From positions 1,488,001 through 1,552,000 of the forward strand of contig NZ_CP031700.1 in the NCBI RefSeq assembly GCF_008807015.1: a stretch of 64,000 nucleotides of DNA. Direction: 5' to 3'. Made by a program: the position numbers and the translations under genes. The notes beneath the pieces are model-generated. The model was not told the origin of the DNA. It did no database searches and worked only from the letters and a program-made list of their open reading frames with translations. Positions 1-7,885 of the stretch are shown here, piece by piece; position 1 is the stretch's first letter, and each line of letters opens with the position of its first letter. Source of the DNA: Neisseria zalophi (GTDB lineage: Bacteria > Pseudomonadota > Gammaproteobacteria > Burkholderiales > Neisseriaceae).

Positions 1-868
1 GAGATTCTTCAAGGTTTTCTGGCAATACTGAAAACAAGGATGCATAGTGATAAAGATCGTTGAGGTGCTCGAAACAGGGTACGCAATATAAGCCGCCCCA
101 AATGCCTTTTTGCGGACGTTTTTCCAGCCATAGGGCGCCGTTTTGGCGGCGTATCACTAACCAGTAAAGCGGCAGTGTCTTGACTTCGGGTGCAGACTTT
201 TTACGCGGCAGTTCTGCAATACGGTCTTGTGCTTTAGCTTCACAAATATCAGCCATCGGGCATTGGCTGCACAAGGGCTTGCTGCGTTTGCATACGGTAG
301 CGCCAAGATCCATTAAACCTTGCGTATAGGCTGGCATGTGTTCGTTTTTTTGCGGCAGTAGGCTTTCAGCCAACGCCCATAAGCTGTTCTCAAATTTTTT
401 ATCGGCAGGGTTGCCGTCGCGGGCGAAAATGCGGCAGAGAACCCGTTTGACATTGCCGTCGAGTATGGTTTCCCGCTGTTGGAAAGCAAAGGCGGCAATA
501 GCGGCTGCCGTACTTCTGCCAACACCGCATAATTTTTCCAGTTCGCTGCGGCTTTGCGGAAAGTCACCGCCGAATTCATCCATGATTTGTTTGGCAGCTT
601 TATGTAGGTTGCGCGCGCGGCTGTAGTAGCCCAAACCTGCCCACAAATTCAATACTTCGTCCTGATCGGCTTCGGCAAGGCTGGCAACGGTCGGAAAACG
701 GGCGATAAAACGGGGATAATAATCCGATACGGTCGCTACTTGGGTTTGTTGCAACATGATTTCGGAAAGCCAAACATTATAAGGCTGCCCGACCTGCCAA
801 GGCAGATGGTGGCGGCCGTGTTGTTTTTGCCATGTGATGAGGCGTTCGGCAAAGCTTGATGTGGTCAT
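1..868 (-). CDS. mutY: A/G-specific adenine glycosylase MutY (3' part beyond window)
   Basis: Removes adenine mispaired with 8-oxoguanine or G in base excision repair. Reading left from the ATG at 866-868 the frame stays open to the window edge (289 codons), so the C-terminus is missing. Visible: SEIMLQQTQV with the catalytic Glu, the helix-hairpin-helix region (LWAGLGYYSRARN, then CGVGRSTAAAIAAFAF), LDGNVKRVLCR, and MDLGATVC leading into the four-cysteine iron-sulphur loop (C-x6-C-x2-C-x5-C: CKRSKPLCSQCPMADIC). The C-terminal NUDIX-like 8-oxoG recognition domain has begun (WLEKRPQKGIWGGLY). Identity is very secure. It is the last gene of a leftward group after holB and pilZ, but a DUS hairpin separates it from pilZ. 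Confidence 0.96.
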   Translation of the reverse strand, partial: MTTSSFAERLITWQKQHGRHHLPWQVGQPYNVWLSEIMLQQTQVATVSDYYPRFIARFPTVASLAEADQDEVLNLWAGLGYYSRARNLHKAAKQIMDEFGGDFPQSRSELEKLCGVGRSTAAAIAAFAFQQRETILDGNVKRVLCRIFARDGNPADKKFENSLWALAESLLPQKNEHMPAYTQGLMDLGATVCKRSKPLCSQCPMADICEAKAQDRIAELPRKKSAPEVKTLPLYWLVIRRQNGALWLEKRPQKGIWGGLYCVPCFEHLNDLYHYASLFSVLPENLEES

Positions 869-892
869 GAATTGGCGTTCGCTTGGTTGGCA

Positions 893-924
893 GATGCCGT
901 CTGAAAAGGTTTTCAGACGGCATC
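893..924 (-). terminator. AT-DUS inverted pair behind pilZ
   Basis: GATGCCGTCTGAA and TTCAGACGGCATC form a perfect stem with a short AAGGT-type loop, 36 bases past the pilZ stop. The 12-mer is the AT form (ATGCCGTCTGAA), whereas most pairs in this window use the AG form. Inverted DUS pairs are established Neisseria terminators; there is no strong T run here, so efficiency is uncertain. Confidence 0.6.
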
Positions 925-959
925 GATATTTGAAATAGCGTTGGATAGTGAATCAGGGG

Positions 960-1319
960 CTACATGGTAAACGTTGCGCGGTCGCTGCGTATATTGTTAC
1001 CTAACTCGGCTTCAATCAGATTTTTAGTTTGAATACAGATTTCATCATCGCTGAATGCCAAGCCTACGCCTTTGGGGCGTTGCGCCGAAGTGCGGGCAGG
1101 GTTAATCCAAACCACTTGGGTGCGCAGGAATTTTTTACCGGGATGGTCGGTGAGCTCTAACGCCAGTAAAACTTCATCGCCCAATGAAAAAGAGTCATCA
1201 GTGGGCACAAAAAGGCCGCCGTGTTCTAAAAACGGCATATAGCTATTATAAAGTGCAACTTTTTCTTTTAACTGCAAGGCCATCATTTTGCCGGGCAGGT
1301 GGTCTTTTGCGTTGTTCAT
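960..1319 (-). CDS. pilZ: PilZ-domain type IV pilus protein
   Basis: About 119 aa from the ATG at 1317-1319, preceded by a GGGAAA ribosome site; a longer reading from 1349 would add ten residues and overlap holB more, so I prefer the shorter start. The protein is a compact PilZ domain: GGLFVPTDDSFSLGDEV then LALELTDHPGKKFLRTQVVWINPA and PKGVGLAFSDD. The canonical c-di-GMP motif RxxxR is not obvious, which fits the pilus-type PilZ proteins that act in type IV pilus biogenesis without binding the nucleotide (family knowledge). It lies directly after holB on the same strand, an arrangement shared with other Neisseria and with Xanthomonas/Pseudomonas holB-pilZ pairs, so co-transcription is likely. 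Confidence 0.88.
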   Translation of the reverse strand: MNNAKDHLPGKMMALQLKEKVALYNSYMPFLEHGGLFVPTDDSFSLGDEVLLALELTDHPGKKFLRTQVVWINPARTSAQRPKGVGLAFSDDEICIQTKNLIEAELGNNIRSDRATFTM

Positions 1320-1333
1320 AGATGTTTCCCTTT

Positions 1334-2311
1334 TTATTTGTTTTGCCAAAATTGAAGATATTCTGTGAGTAAGGCTTCGAGCTGCATTTTAACACTTAGG
1401 GTGTGATATCCGTAAGGGCTTAAACGGTTCAGACGGCCTGTAAGGGTAAATAATGATGCAGGTGTGGTTTTCGCACCCGTTTGCGCTAGTTCGGCGGCAT
1501 GTTCGGGGTAGTAGAGTGGTGGTAGTTGCTGTTGCGCCAAGCCTACATCAAGCAGCCATTTGTGTAGCCAATCGAGGAAAACGGCCAATGGTTGTTTGTG
1601 TTTGTCGAATTCCGCGGCGTAATCGAGTATAGCCAATAAGCGTGGGGCAGCCAGCAACGCGAGTAGTTTTTCGCGTAATGCATCTAAATCAGGCTCCGGT
1701 TCGAAAAGCGGGGCGCCACCGTGAAAAGCCAATAGTGGTCGGGCATTTTCTATTTGATGCTGTTCCAGATATTCAAGCGCTTGTTGGTGTGAAGGGGGCG
1801 GCAATACCATTTGGCGGCAGCGGCTTTTAATGGTCGGCAATAGCTTGTCGCGGGCATGGGTAACCAATAAAAAGATAACGTTTTCAGGCGGCTCTTCCAA
1901 TGCTTTCAAAATGCCGTTGGCCGCTTGAAGGTTCATGCTTTCGGCCGGATGAACTAATACAATACGACGGCCGCCGCGTACGGAAGTTAAATGGATATTA
2001 TCGACTACATCGCGAACGGCATCGATTTTAATTTGTAGCAGTTTGCGGCCGACAGCTTCGCCTTCGGGGATTTCCGGTGTTAACTCGTAAAAATCAGGAT
2101 GGCTGTTTTGCTCAAACAAATGGCATGACGGGCAGGTGCCGCAAGGGTTTCCGTCGGCATCAGGCTGTTCGCACAATAAGGCCTGCGCGGTATATCGTGC
2201 GAAAGCTGTTTTGCCGGTATTTTCTTTGCCGGTAAACAGCCAGGCATTAGGCAGGTTTTGCCGGTGAGCGGCAATTTGCTGCCATTGGTTTTGATGCCAC
2301 GGATAAATCAT
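1334..2311 (-). CDS. holB: DNA polymerase III subunit delta'
   Basis: Clamp-loader subunit of the replicative polymerase. 325 aa, AAA+ fold. Visible: P-loop-like GKENTGKTAF (about residues 28-37), a zinc module with Cys at about 47, 57, 60 and 63 (CGTCPSC), the RRIVLVHPAESMNLQAANGILKALEEPP segment characteristic of delta', and the sensor-1 SRC motif in LLPTIKSRCRQM. The C-terminal half is the helical collar domain. A DUS in sense orientation lies inside the gene near 1428. Downstream pilZ starts 14 bases past the stop. The start ATG at 2309-2311 has no competing upstream start of note. Confidence 0.95.
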   Translation of the reverse strand: MIYPWHQNQWQQIAAHRQNLPNAWLFTGKENTGKTAFARYTAQALLCEQPDADGNPCGTCPSCHLFEQNSHPDFYELTPEIPEGEAVGRKLLQIKIDAVRDVVDNIHLTSVRGGRRIVLVHPAESMNLQAANGILKALEEPPENVIFLLVTHARDKLLPTIKSRCRQMVLPPPSHQQALEYLEQHQIENARPLLAFHGGAPLFEPEPDLDALREKLLALLAAPRLLAILDYAAEFDKHKQPLAVFLDWLHKWLLDVGLAQQQLPPLYYPEHAAELAQTGAKTTPASLFTLTGRLNRLSPYGYHTLSVKMQLEALLTEYLQFWQNK

Positions 2312-2504
2312 GGGAACGAAGCCTGCGGAGAAAAATGTTTATTATACCTGCGGCAGATATAAATGTTGTGCTGCCAGTCGGTTTTATAAAATCGAATAGG
2401 GGGTTAAATGAATATTTCTATGCTTTTTTGCCGTAAACACATCATCGCCGCCTTACGGCATAAGGCTGATTCTGTTAGAATTATAAACCAATTAATCGAA
2501 CATT

Positions 2505-2545
2505 TTCAGACGGCCTGAAGGAATAATTCTTCAAGGCCGTCTGAA
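2505..2545. repeat. Inverted AG-DUS pair in the holB/queH divergent gap
   Basis: TTCAGACGGCCT (2505-2516) faces AGGCCGTCTGAA (2534-2545) across 17 bases. Unlike the other pairs it does not lie behind a gene: holB reads left from 2311 and queH reads right from 2576, so it lies in the shared upstream region, about 30 bases from the queH ATG, and would be in the queH leader or promoter. Confidence 0.8.
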
Positions 2546-2575
2546 GCCTATTGATAAAACACACTGCTAAAAGAT

Positions 2576-3256
2576 ATGAATAAACAAAAACCTGAAGTAA
2601 CGCCGATTGACCGCCCCGAATTGATTCCGCCCGGCGGTGAAAAGAAAGTGCTGCTGCATTCATGCTGCGCCCCCTGTTCGGGCGAAGTGATGGAAGCGAT
2701 GTTGGCCAGCGGTATTGATTTCACGATTTATTTTTATAATCCGAATATCCATCCGAAAAAAGAATACGAAATCCGCAAAAATGAAAATATCGCTTTTGCA
2801 AAAAAACACGGTATTCCTTTTATCGATGCCGATTACGATGTGGACAATTGGTTCGAACGCGCCAAAGGTATGGAAATGGATCCGGAACGCGGTCGCCGCT
2901 GTACCATGTGTTTCGATATGCGCTTCGAGCGTACTGCGCTGTATGCCCATGAACACGGTTTCCCCGTGATAACCAGTTCGCTCGGTATTTCACGCTGGAA
3001 AAACATGAATCAAATCAATGATTGCGGCGTGCGTGCGGCAGAAAAATACCCCGGTCTGACTTATTGGGAATATAACTGGCGCAAAGGCGGCGGCAGTGCG
3101 CGTATGATTGAAATCAGCAAGCGCGAGCATTTCTATCAGCAGGAGTATTGCGGTTGCGCTTATTCGTTACGCGATAGCAACCATCACCGCAAATCACAAG
3201 GCCGTCCGCCGATAAAAATCGGAGTGAAATATTATGGCGACGAAGAGACCAAATAA
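2576..3256 (+). CDS. queH: Epoxyqueuosine reductase QueH
   Basis: Last step of queuosine synthesis at tRNA position 34: reduces epoxyqueuosine to queuosine. 226 aa, the DUF208 (QueH) family, which is unrelated to the cobalamin enzyme QueG. Visible: [17 protein letters not shown] with the vicinal Cys pair at about 30-31 and Cys34, [16 protein letters not shown], the [13 protein letters not shown] motif (Cys109 and Cys112) and a final CGC at about 192-194; these cysteines hold the metal/Fe-S centre in the family. Start ATG at 2576 is the only reasonable one, preceded by a weak AAAAGAT. Transcribed away from holB and toward a terminator shared with the alcohol dehydrogenase gene. Confidence 0.93.
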   Translation: MNKQKPEVTPIDRPELIPPGGEKKVLLHSCCAPCSGEVMEAMLASGIDFTIYFYNPNIHPKKEYEIRKNENIAFAKKHGIPFIDADYDVDNWFERAKGMEMDPERGRRCTMCFDMRFERTALYAHEHGFPVITSSLGISRWKNMNQINDCGVRAAEKYPGLTYWEYNWRKGGGSARMIEISKREHFYQQEYCGCAYSLRDSNHHRKSQGRPPIKIGVKYYGDEETK

Positions 3257-3299
3257 TATTTAATGGTAATTTAATTTCTTTAGTTAGCCGATAAACAAT

Positions 3300-3327
3300 A
3301 GGCCGTCTGAAATGTTTCAGACGGCCT
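3300..3327. terminator. Bidirectional DUS terminator between queH and adh
   Basis: AGGCCGTCTGAA, loop ATGT, TTCAGACGGCCT: a perfect stem between two convergent genes (stops at 3256 and 3356). A TTTGATTTTT tract follows on the plus strand. Confidence 0.8.
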
Positions 3328-3355
3328 TTGATTTTTATGTGTCGATTATCAAAGC

Positions 3356-4399
3356 TTAATCAACAGTTAATACCACTTTCATCGCACCATTTTCAGCTGC
3401 ATGTTTGAATACATCATACGCTTGCTCCAATTCGTTGAATTTGAAATGGTGGGTCAGCATTTTGGTGTAGTCAACAGAGCTGGTTGAAATGGCTTTCATC
3501 AGCATTTCGGTGGTATTGGTATTCACCAAGCCGGTGGTAATGGTCAAGTTTTTAATCCACAGTTTTTCCAGTTTGAAGTCAACGGGTTTACCATGAACAC
3601 CAACCACAGCCACGTGACCGCCAGGTTTTACAATATCTTGGCACATATCCCAAGTAGCCGGAATACCGACTGCTTCAATAGCGGCATCTACACCATCTTT
3701 ACCGACAATATCGGTTACCATTTTGGTAACATCGCCGGAAGCGGGGTTGATGGTATGGGTAGCCCCCAATTCTTTAGCCATTTTGAGGCGGTTTTCATCC
3801 ATATCGCACATAATCAGCGCAGAAGGGCTGTAAAGCTGTGCGGTTAATAGAGCAGACATACCGACGGGGCCAGCACCAGCGATAAATACGGTATCACCAG
3901 GTTTTACATCGCCGTATTGAACACCGATTTCATGGGCGGTAGGCAATGCATCGCTGAGCAACAGGGCGATTTCTTCATTTACATTAGATGGAAGCGGAAT
4001 CAGGCTGTTGTCGGCAAACGGAGTACGAACATATTCGGCCTGAGTGCCGTCGATCATATAGCCTAAAATCCAGCCACCGCCATTGCTACAGTGTGAATAA
4101 AGTTGAACTTTACAGTTGTCGCAAGTACAGCATTTGCTCACACATGAGATGATAACTTTATCGCCTTTTTTGATGTTTTTCACACCACTGCCGACTTCTT
4201 CGACAATGCCCACACCTTCGTGGCCTAAAATACGTCCGGGTGTGATTTCAGGGTTTTTACCTTTCCAAATACCTAAGTCGGTACCGCAGATGGTTGTTTT
4301 TACAATTTTCACAACGGCATCGGTCGGGTCAATAATTTGCGGCTTGGGTTTTTCTTCAAAACGAATGTCGCCTTCACCATAATAAGTCATTGCTTTCAT
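3356..4399 (-). CDS. Zinc-dependent alcohol dehydrogenase
   Basis: NAD(P)-dependent medium-chain dehydrogenase of 347 aa, counted from the ATG at 4397-4399, which has an AAGGACAG ribosome site; an upstream in-frame start at 4456 would add 19 AT-rich residues and run into the promoter. Catalytic-zinc residues Cys38 and the GHE pair at about 60-61; structural-zinc cysteines in a C-x2-C-x2-C-x7-C pattern at about 90, 93, 96 and 104; Rossmann motif GAGPVGMSA. The segment GGGWILGYMIDGTQAEYVR is typical of the threonine-dehydrogenase-like alcohol dehydrogenases, so the true substrate (ethanol, propanol, or another alcohol or aldehyde) cannot be read from sequence. Stand-alone gene with its own promoter and a palindrome upstream. 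Confidence 0.88.
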   Translation of the reverse strand: MKAMTYYGEGDIRFEEKPKPQIIDPTDAVVKIVKTTICGTDLGIWKGKNPEITPGRILGHEGVGIVEEVGSGVKNIKKGDKVIISCVSKCCTCDNCKVQLYSHCSNGGGWILGYMIDGTQAEYVRTPFADNSLIPLPSNVNEEIALLLSDALPTAHEIGVQYGDVKPGDTVFIAGAGPVGMSALLTAQLYSPSALIMCDMDENRLKMAKELGATHTINPASGDVTKMVTDIVGKDGVDAAIEAVGIPATWDMCQDIVKPGGHVAVVGVHGKPVDFKLEKLWIKNLTITTGLVNTNTTEMLMKAISTSSVDYTKMLTHHFKFNELEQAYDVFKHAAENGAMKVVLTVD

Positions 4400-4444
4400 T
4401 TCACTGTCCTTTCGGGATAGTTTGGATAATTTATTTATGTTGAT

Positions 4445-4473
4445 TTTATAGAACAAATACTCGTTTAAGTCAA
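4445..4473 (-). promoter_or_regulatory. Sigma70-type promoter of the alcohol dehydrogenase gene
   Basis: Read on the minus strand: TTGACT (4468-4473), exactly 17 bases, TATAAA (4445-4450). It sits about 45 bases upstream of the chosen ATG. Confidence 0.65.
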
Positions 4474-4491
4474 TTTTTTAATTATTTCAAT

Positions 4492-4508
4492 ATGTTATGG
4501 TATAACAT
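4492..4508. promoter_or_regulatory. Operator-like palindrome upstream of adh promoter
   Basis: ATGTTAT-GGT-ATAACAT, a perfect 7+7 inverted repeat beginning 19 bases upstream of the -35 box. Its place suggests an activator site, but no regulator gene is adjacent and I cannot name one. Confidence 0.4.
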
Positions 4509-4979
4509 TGTTTTAAACTCACTGTTATTTTAAATACAAAAGCATTAAATTGTTTTGATTTGAAACAATATGAACCGTAACACTTGAATTTACCGATTGA
4601 ATTTTTTCATAAGGATAAATTACGCTTTATTCGAGGGCATAAGAAAAGGAATAAAACAGATGTTTGAGCGATAAAATTTTTACAAAATAAGTTTTTTTAT
4701 TGCGATATTTTACAAAGTTGGCAGTAGAAGAAATCAATACAGTGTTACGTAAAAAAGACAATAATTAGCTATGGGAAAAGGTGGTTAATTGATTGAGTGC
4801 TAAAAGCGAGAAATAGCAGTTTATGCTTGATTTAAAATATATTCATCATATTGATTTTTTGTTGAATTTCCTATAAATCTATTTTGATTTGGAGTGTATA
4901 AATATTATCAATATATATTTAAGTTCTCAATAATATTGCAGGCAATTGGGAAATAACTGCTGAGTTTTCAGGGGTAACA
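4509..4979. other. AT-rich gap without a clear gene
   Basis: About 470 bases, visibly AT-richer than neighbouring genes, with long A and T runs and no open frame with a ribosome site. It ends in an in-frame stretch (from 4923) that joins the small frame at 4980, so it may be the remains of a larger lost gene. Confidence 0.5.
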
Positions 4980-5126
4980 ATGGATTCTTTTAACGATTAT
5001 TTTAAAGGTAAAGAGATTACTAATGCGATTAAAATAGGGAAGGTAACAAAATATGAGCAAGCAAAAGACTTGGTAGAAATATTGCCAAGCGGTAGGGCTC
5101 CTCAGTCTTTTTGTTACATTAAATAA
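4980..5126 (+). CDS. Small hypothetical protein (48 aa), possibly a gene remnant
   Basis: ATG at 4980 follows CAGGGGTAACA, a good ribosome site with five-base spacing. The product starts MDSFNDYFKGKEITNAIK and ends APQSFCYIK: acidic/basic mix, no signal peptide or membrane stretch. The frame is open for 19 codons before the ATG (back to the TAA at 4920-4922), and those codons also look protein-like (NNIAGNWEITAEFSG), so this could equally be the C-terminal remnant of a longer gene in an AT-rich acquired patch. I do not recognise it. A reverse frame at 4968-5270 over the same DNA crosses the nusB terminator and is rejected. Confidence 0.35.
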   Translation: MDSFNDYFKGKEITNAIKIGKVTKYEQAKDLVEILPSGRAPQSFCYIK

Positions 5127-5196
5127 TTTTTTAAATCTGGTTGGAAATTTAAGCAGCGCATAAAAACCTTTTGGACTTGCTTGATTCCAACATAAA

Positions 5197-5219
5197 AAAC
5201 CGCCCATATAGGGCGGTTT
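5197..5219 (-). terminator. Intrinsic terminator of ribH-nusB
   Basis: On the minus strand AAACCGCCC-TATAT-GGGCGGTTT followed by TTT: a classical GC stem plus U run, 32 bases past the nusB stop. It is not built from DUS. Confidence 0.85.
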
Positions 5220-5250
5220 AAACGCTTTATAGTGTGTTATCGTTGCCGGC

Positions 5251-5676
5251 TTAATGACGTTTGGGGTCATTCGGGCGCAGTTGTACCGCCAGTTTGTCGA
5301 GAATGCCGTTTACAAACTTATGGCCATCGGTGCCACCGAATGTTTTGGTTACTTCGATGGCTTCGTTAATAATCACCGGATAAGGTGTTTCGGGCATGGC
5401 GGATAATTCATGGCATGCCATCAATAAAACGGCGCGTTCAATCGGGCTGAGATCATTCTCGTCACGGTCGAGCAGTGGGCGGATAAGCTGGATATATTCT
5501 TTTTGATTGGCATGTGCACCGAAAAAGAGTGTGGTAAACAATTCGTCGTCGGCTTTTTTGAAGTCGCTGCTTTCGCGGATGTTTTTAGCAATTTCGGCGA
5601 CAGGAGCCTGAGTCAGTGCGGATTGGTAAAGTGCCTGTACGGTAAATTCACGTGCGCGGCGGCGGGGTGTTTTCAT
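5251..5676 (-). CDS. nusB: Transcription antitermination factor NusB
   Basis: Binds boxA RNA with NusE (S10) in rRNA antitermination. 141 aa, all-helical. Visible: the N-terminal arginine-rich RRRAREFTVQALYQSAL, SPIERAVLLMACHEL in the middle, and the C-terminal signature VIINEAIEVTKTFGGTDGHKFVNGILDKLA. Full length for the family. It follows ribH on the same strand with a 60-base gap that contains an imperfect DUS pair; ribH-nusB is a common conserved pair in proteobacteria. Confidence 0.96.
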   Translation of the reverse strand: MKTPRRRAREFTVQALYQSALTQAPVAEIAKNIRESSDFKKADDELFTTLFFGAHANQKEYIQLIRPLLDRDENDLSPIERAVLLMACHELSAMPETPYPVIINEAIEVTKTFGGTDGHKFVNGILDKLAVQLRPNDPKRH

Positions 5677-5698
5677 GGGCGGTTCCTTGCCTTTCTTT

Positions 5699-5731
5699 TT
5701 CAGACGGCCTGATATGGGCAGGCCGTCCGAA
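5699..5731 (-). repeat. Imperfect DUS pair between ribH and nusB
   Basis: TTCAGACGGCCT and AGGCCGTCCGAA; the second arm has C for T. The pair is outward-facing and lies inside an apparent operon, so a full terminator here is doubtful. Confidence 0.5.
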
Positions 5732-5735
5732 CCGA

Positions 5736-6230
5736 TTACTCTTGGTCGTCGTCTTCTTCAAATACTTCTAACTGCTCTTCTAATAGCAGGTTAACCAAGT
5801 TGGCACATTCTACGGCGACAAGGGCGGCATCGCTGGCTTTTTCTTCAATGCGTACGTGCGCCTGTTCGTCGTTTTCAGTGGTGAGAATAGCGTTGGCAAT
5901 CGGAATATTGAAGTCTAACCCAACACGGGTGACACCGGCGCCGGATTCGTTGGAAACCAGCTCGAAATGGTAGGTCTCACCGCGGATAACCGCACCGATA
6001 GCGATAAGGGCATCATATTGTTGGGAGGATGCCATGTTTTGCAAAATCAATGGCACTTCTAAAGCACCGGGTACGGTTGCGACGGTGATGTCATCGGTAT
6101 TTACACCCAATGCAATCAGTTTTTCAGTACAAACTTTCAACATGGCACTGCCGATTTCATTGCTGAAACGGGCTTGTACAATACCGATGCGCAGTCCGGC
6201 ACCATTATGTTCGGGTTGGATAGTATTCAT
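5736..6230 (-). CDS. ribH: 6,7-dimethyl-8-ribityllumazine synthase
   Basis: Penultimate step of riboflavin synthesis: joins 5-amino-6-ribitylaminouracil and dihydroxybutanone phosphate. 164 aa. Visible: [12 protein letters not shown] near the start, [26 protein letters not shown] with the catalytic His at about residue 88, and SNESGAGV. The acidic tail ([11 protein letters not shown]) is longer than the E. coli enzyme but common in Neisseria. No FMN riboswitch-like structure is visible upstream. The other rib genes are not in the window. Confidence 0.96.
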   Translation of the reverse strand: MNTIQPEHNGAGLRIGIVQARFSNEIGSAMLKVCTEKLIALGVNTDDITVATVPGALEVPLILQNMASSQQYDALIAIGAVIRGETYHFELVSNESGAGVTRVGLDFNIPIANAILTTENDEQAHVRIEEKASDAALVAVECANLVNLLLEEQLEVFEEDDDQE

Positions 6231-6322
6231 AAGATTGCTTTCATCATTAAGGTTTATTTTATGTGTATTTCAAATACAAAAATGAATAGGGAAAATATGG
6301 TTATTATTTGCCCTTTGGTTTT

Positions 6323-6643
6323 TTATTCTTGCGGCTGCCAATCTTCTACCGGTTCGAATTCGCCTTCTTCATTTAATTCCCAAGCATGGCCGGGTGGCGA
6401 CTGAAGATAAGGAACAATAGCAGGATTGCGGTCGGCTATGTCTTTGATTGAATACAGCACAAAATTATCAGGATTGGCTGTATATTCATCGGTTTCATCA
6501 CCTTGAAAAAAACGCCAGCCAGTGTCGTCTTTAAAGTCTGAGGCTTCACGATACATAAAACCAACAGGTGCTCCTTCTTCGGTTACGGTTTTAGCAGCGA
6601 TAACAAGAAAAGGTGTTTGGGATAAATTAGCAAAAGCGTTCAT
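6323..6643 (-). CDS. DUF2185-domain protein
   Basis: 106 aa, acidic, no signal peptide or membrane segment. The pattern (VIAAKTVTEEGAPVGFMYRE, then GWRFFQGDETDEY and NFVLYSIKDIADRNPAI) is that of DUF2185, which NCBI/Pfam link to immunity-type proteins of polymorphic toxin systems (Imm33-like), although no toxin lies nearby. The ATG at 6641-6643 is preceded directly by GGGCCGTCTGAAAA, that is, a DUS occupies the ribosome-site position. Function unknown. Confidence 0.7.
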   Translation of the reverse strand: MNAFANLSQTPFLVIAAKTVTEEGAPVGFMYREASDFKDDTGWRFFQGDETDEYTANPDNFVLYSIKDIADRNPAIVPYLQSPPGHAWELNEEGEFEPVEDWQPQE

Positions 6644-6701
6644 TTTTCAGACGGCCCATAAAAAATATCGGAAAGCGCAGATTTTACACGATTCGGCCTG
6701 T

Positions 6702-7586
6702 TTACGCATGATGCTTTTGCGGGCGCAGCGAACCGAGATAGATGGCAGATAAAGTTAAAGCGACGCCACACCACTGCCAGCCGTTAATCGGCTTATCAAG
6801 CAGGAAATAATCAATCAGCAGGGCGGCAACGGGTTCGCTTAATAATAATAAGCCGGTTACCGATAAGGAAAGCAGGGGGATGGCATAAGCAATCAGCCCC
6901 CATGCGAAACATTGCATCACGGCGCCGTAAATCAAAATCAAGGCGGCATCATGAAAGGTAGTAGGGTAAAGTGCTTCGCCATTAAATAGAAGTGCAGGCA
7001 ACCACAATACCGCCATGCCGCCCAAGCTGACCAATAGCATCATCGGCAATAAAGAAACCGGCTGAATCTGATGGGTTTTGCGGACAAAAATCATCGATAA
7101 GGCCAACATCGAGCCGGAAACAATCCCACTGGCAAACCCCCAGCCGGCTTGGGTATTGTGGTTAAACTCGGGGCTGGCAATCAGTACAATCCCGAATATG
7201 GCCATCAATAAGCTGAATAATTGCAACTTGGAAGGACGTTCGCCGAAAAAGAAAAAGCCGGCGGCGGTGAGAAAAAATATCTGCAAGCTGTTGAGCAGCG
7301 TAGAAATTCCGGGCCCGACGGCATAAATACTTTCATGCCACAAGCCCAAATCAATACCGAGAAACGCGCCGGAAAGGCAGGCGAATGCGAATGCTTTTTT
7401 ATTGTGTGGTAGTTTTTGCCCGAAAAAACGGCTTAATAACCAAAAAATAACCGCCGCTACGCACAAGCGCCAAAAAGCCATCGCAAACGCTCCGACCGGA
7501 ACGAATTTTACAATCAGGCTGCCCAATCCGAAGATAACGCAGCCGACAATCAGCATGGGGGCGGCAAGGCGGTTTGGTTCTGGCAT
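6702..7586 (-). CDS. EamA/DMT-family transporter
   Basis: 294 aa inner-membrane protein with ten predicted membrane helices in two EamA repeats: MLIVGCVIFGLGSLIVKF opens the first, GWGFASGIVSGSMLALSMIFVRK the second. Relatives export amino acids, metabolites or drugs; the substrate cannot be told from sequence. The helix-end motif LSVTGLLLLSEPVAALL is characteristic of the second repeat. Stand-alone gene, convergent with nothing immediate; its 5' side faces the FKBP gene across about 300 bases. Confidence 0.85.
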   Translation of the reverse strand: MPEPNRLAAPMLIVGCVIFGLGSLIVKFVPVGAFAMAFWRLCVAAVIFWLLSRFFGQKLPHNKKAFAFACLSGAFLGIDLGLWHESIYAVGPGISTLLNSLQIFFLTAAGFFFFGERPSKLQLFSLLMAIFGIVLIASPEFNHNTQAGWGFASGIVSGSMLALSMIFVRKTHQIQPVSLLPMMLLVSLGGMAVLWLPALLFNGEALYPTTFHDAALILIYGAVMQCFAWGLIAYAIPLLSLSVTGLLLLSEPVAALLIDYFLLDKPINGWQWCGVALTLSAIYLGSLRPQKHHA

Positions 7587-7842
7587 AAAGCGCGTAGGAA
7601 ATAATGATTAGGGGAACCGATTGTAAATCAGGCCGTCTGAAATGAGAAGTTAGTGCCATATATCGGAATGCAGTTGCAACGGATGGCCTGTATAGCCGGT
7701 TTCAAAGTATTGCAGGATATTTGCCGGTATATTGGAAGCGAAAGCTATTTAATAACATTCGTTTTATTTTTCCTTACAAAACAAGACCGGAAAAATCATC
7801 TTTTTTTCAGACAGCATATACGTCAACAGGCACAAACTTGGT

Positions 7843-7848
7843 TATAAT
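7843..7848 (+). promoter_or_regulatory. Probable -10 box of the FKBP gene
   Basis: TATAAT 38 bases before the ATG at 7886. I could not find a convincing -35 at 16-18 bases, so this is a partial promoter call. Confidence 0.35.
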
Positions 7849-7885
7849 GATTAATTCTATTTTTTCGTGACTCAGGAACCATATA

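Noticed and set aside
4968..5270. Leftward frame of 100 aa over the gap after nusB
   Set aside because: It begins inside the nusB 3' end and crosses the strong nusB terminator; composition is not protein-like, and a frame with a ribosome site exists on the other strand.
7653..7847. Rightward frame of 64 aa before fkpA
   Set aside because: No ribosome site and no recognisable pattern; it covers the promoter region of fkpA.
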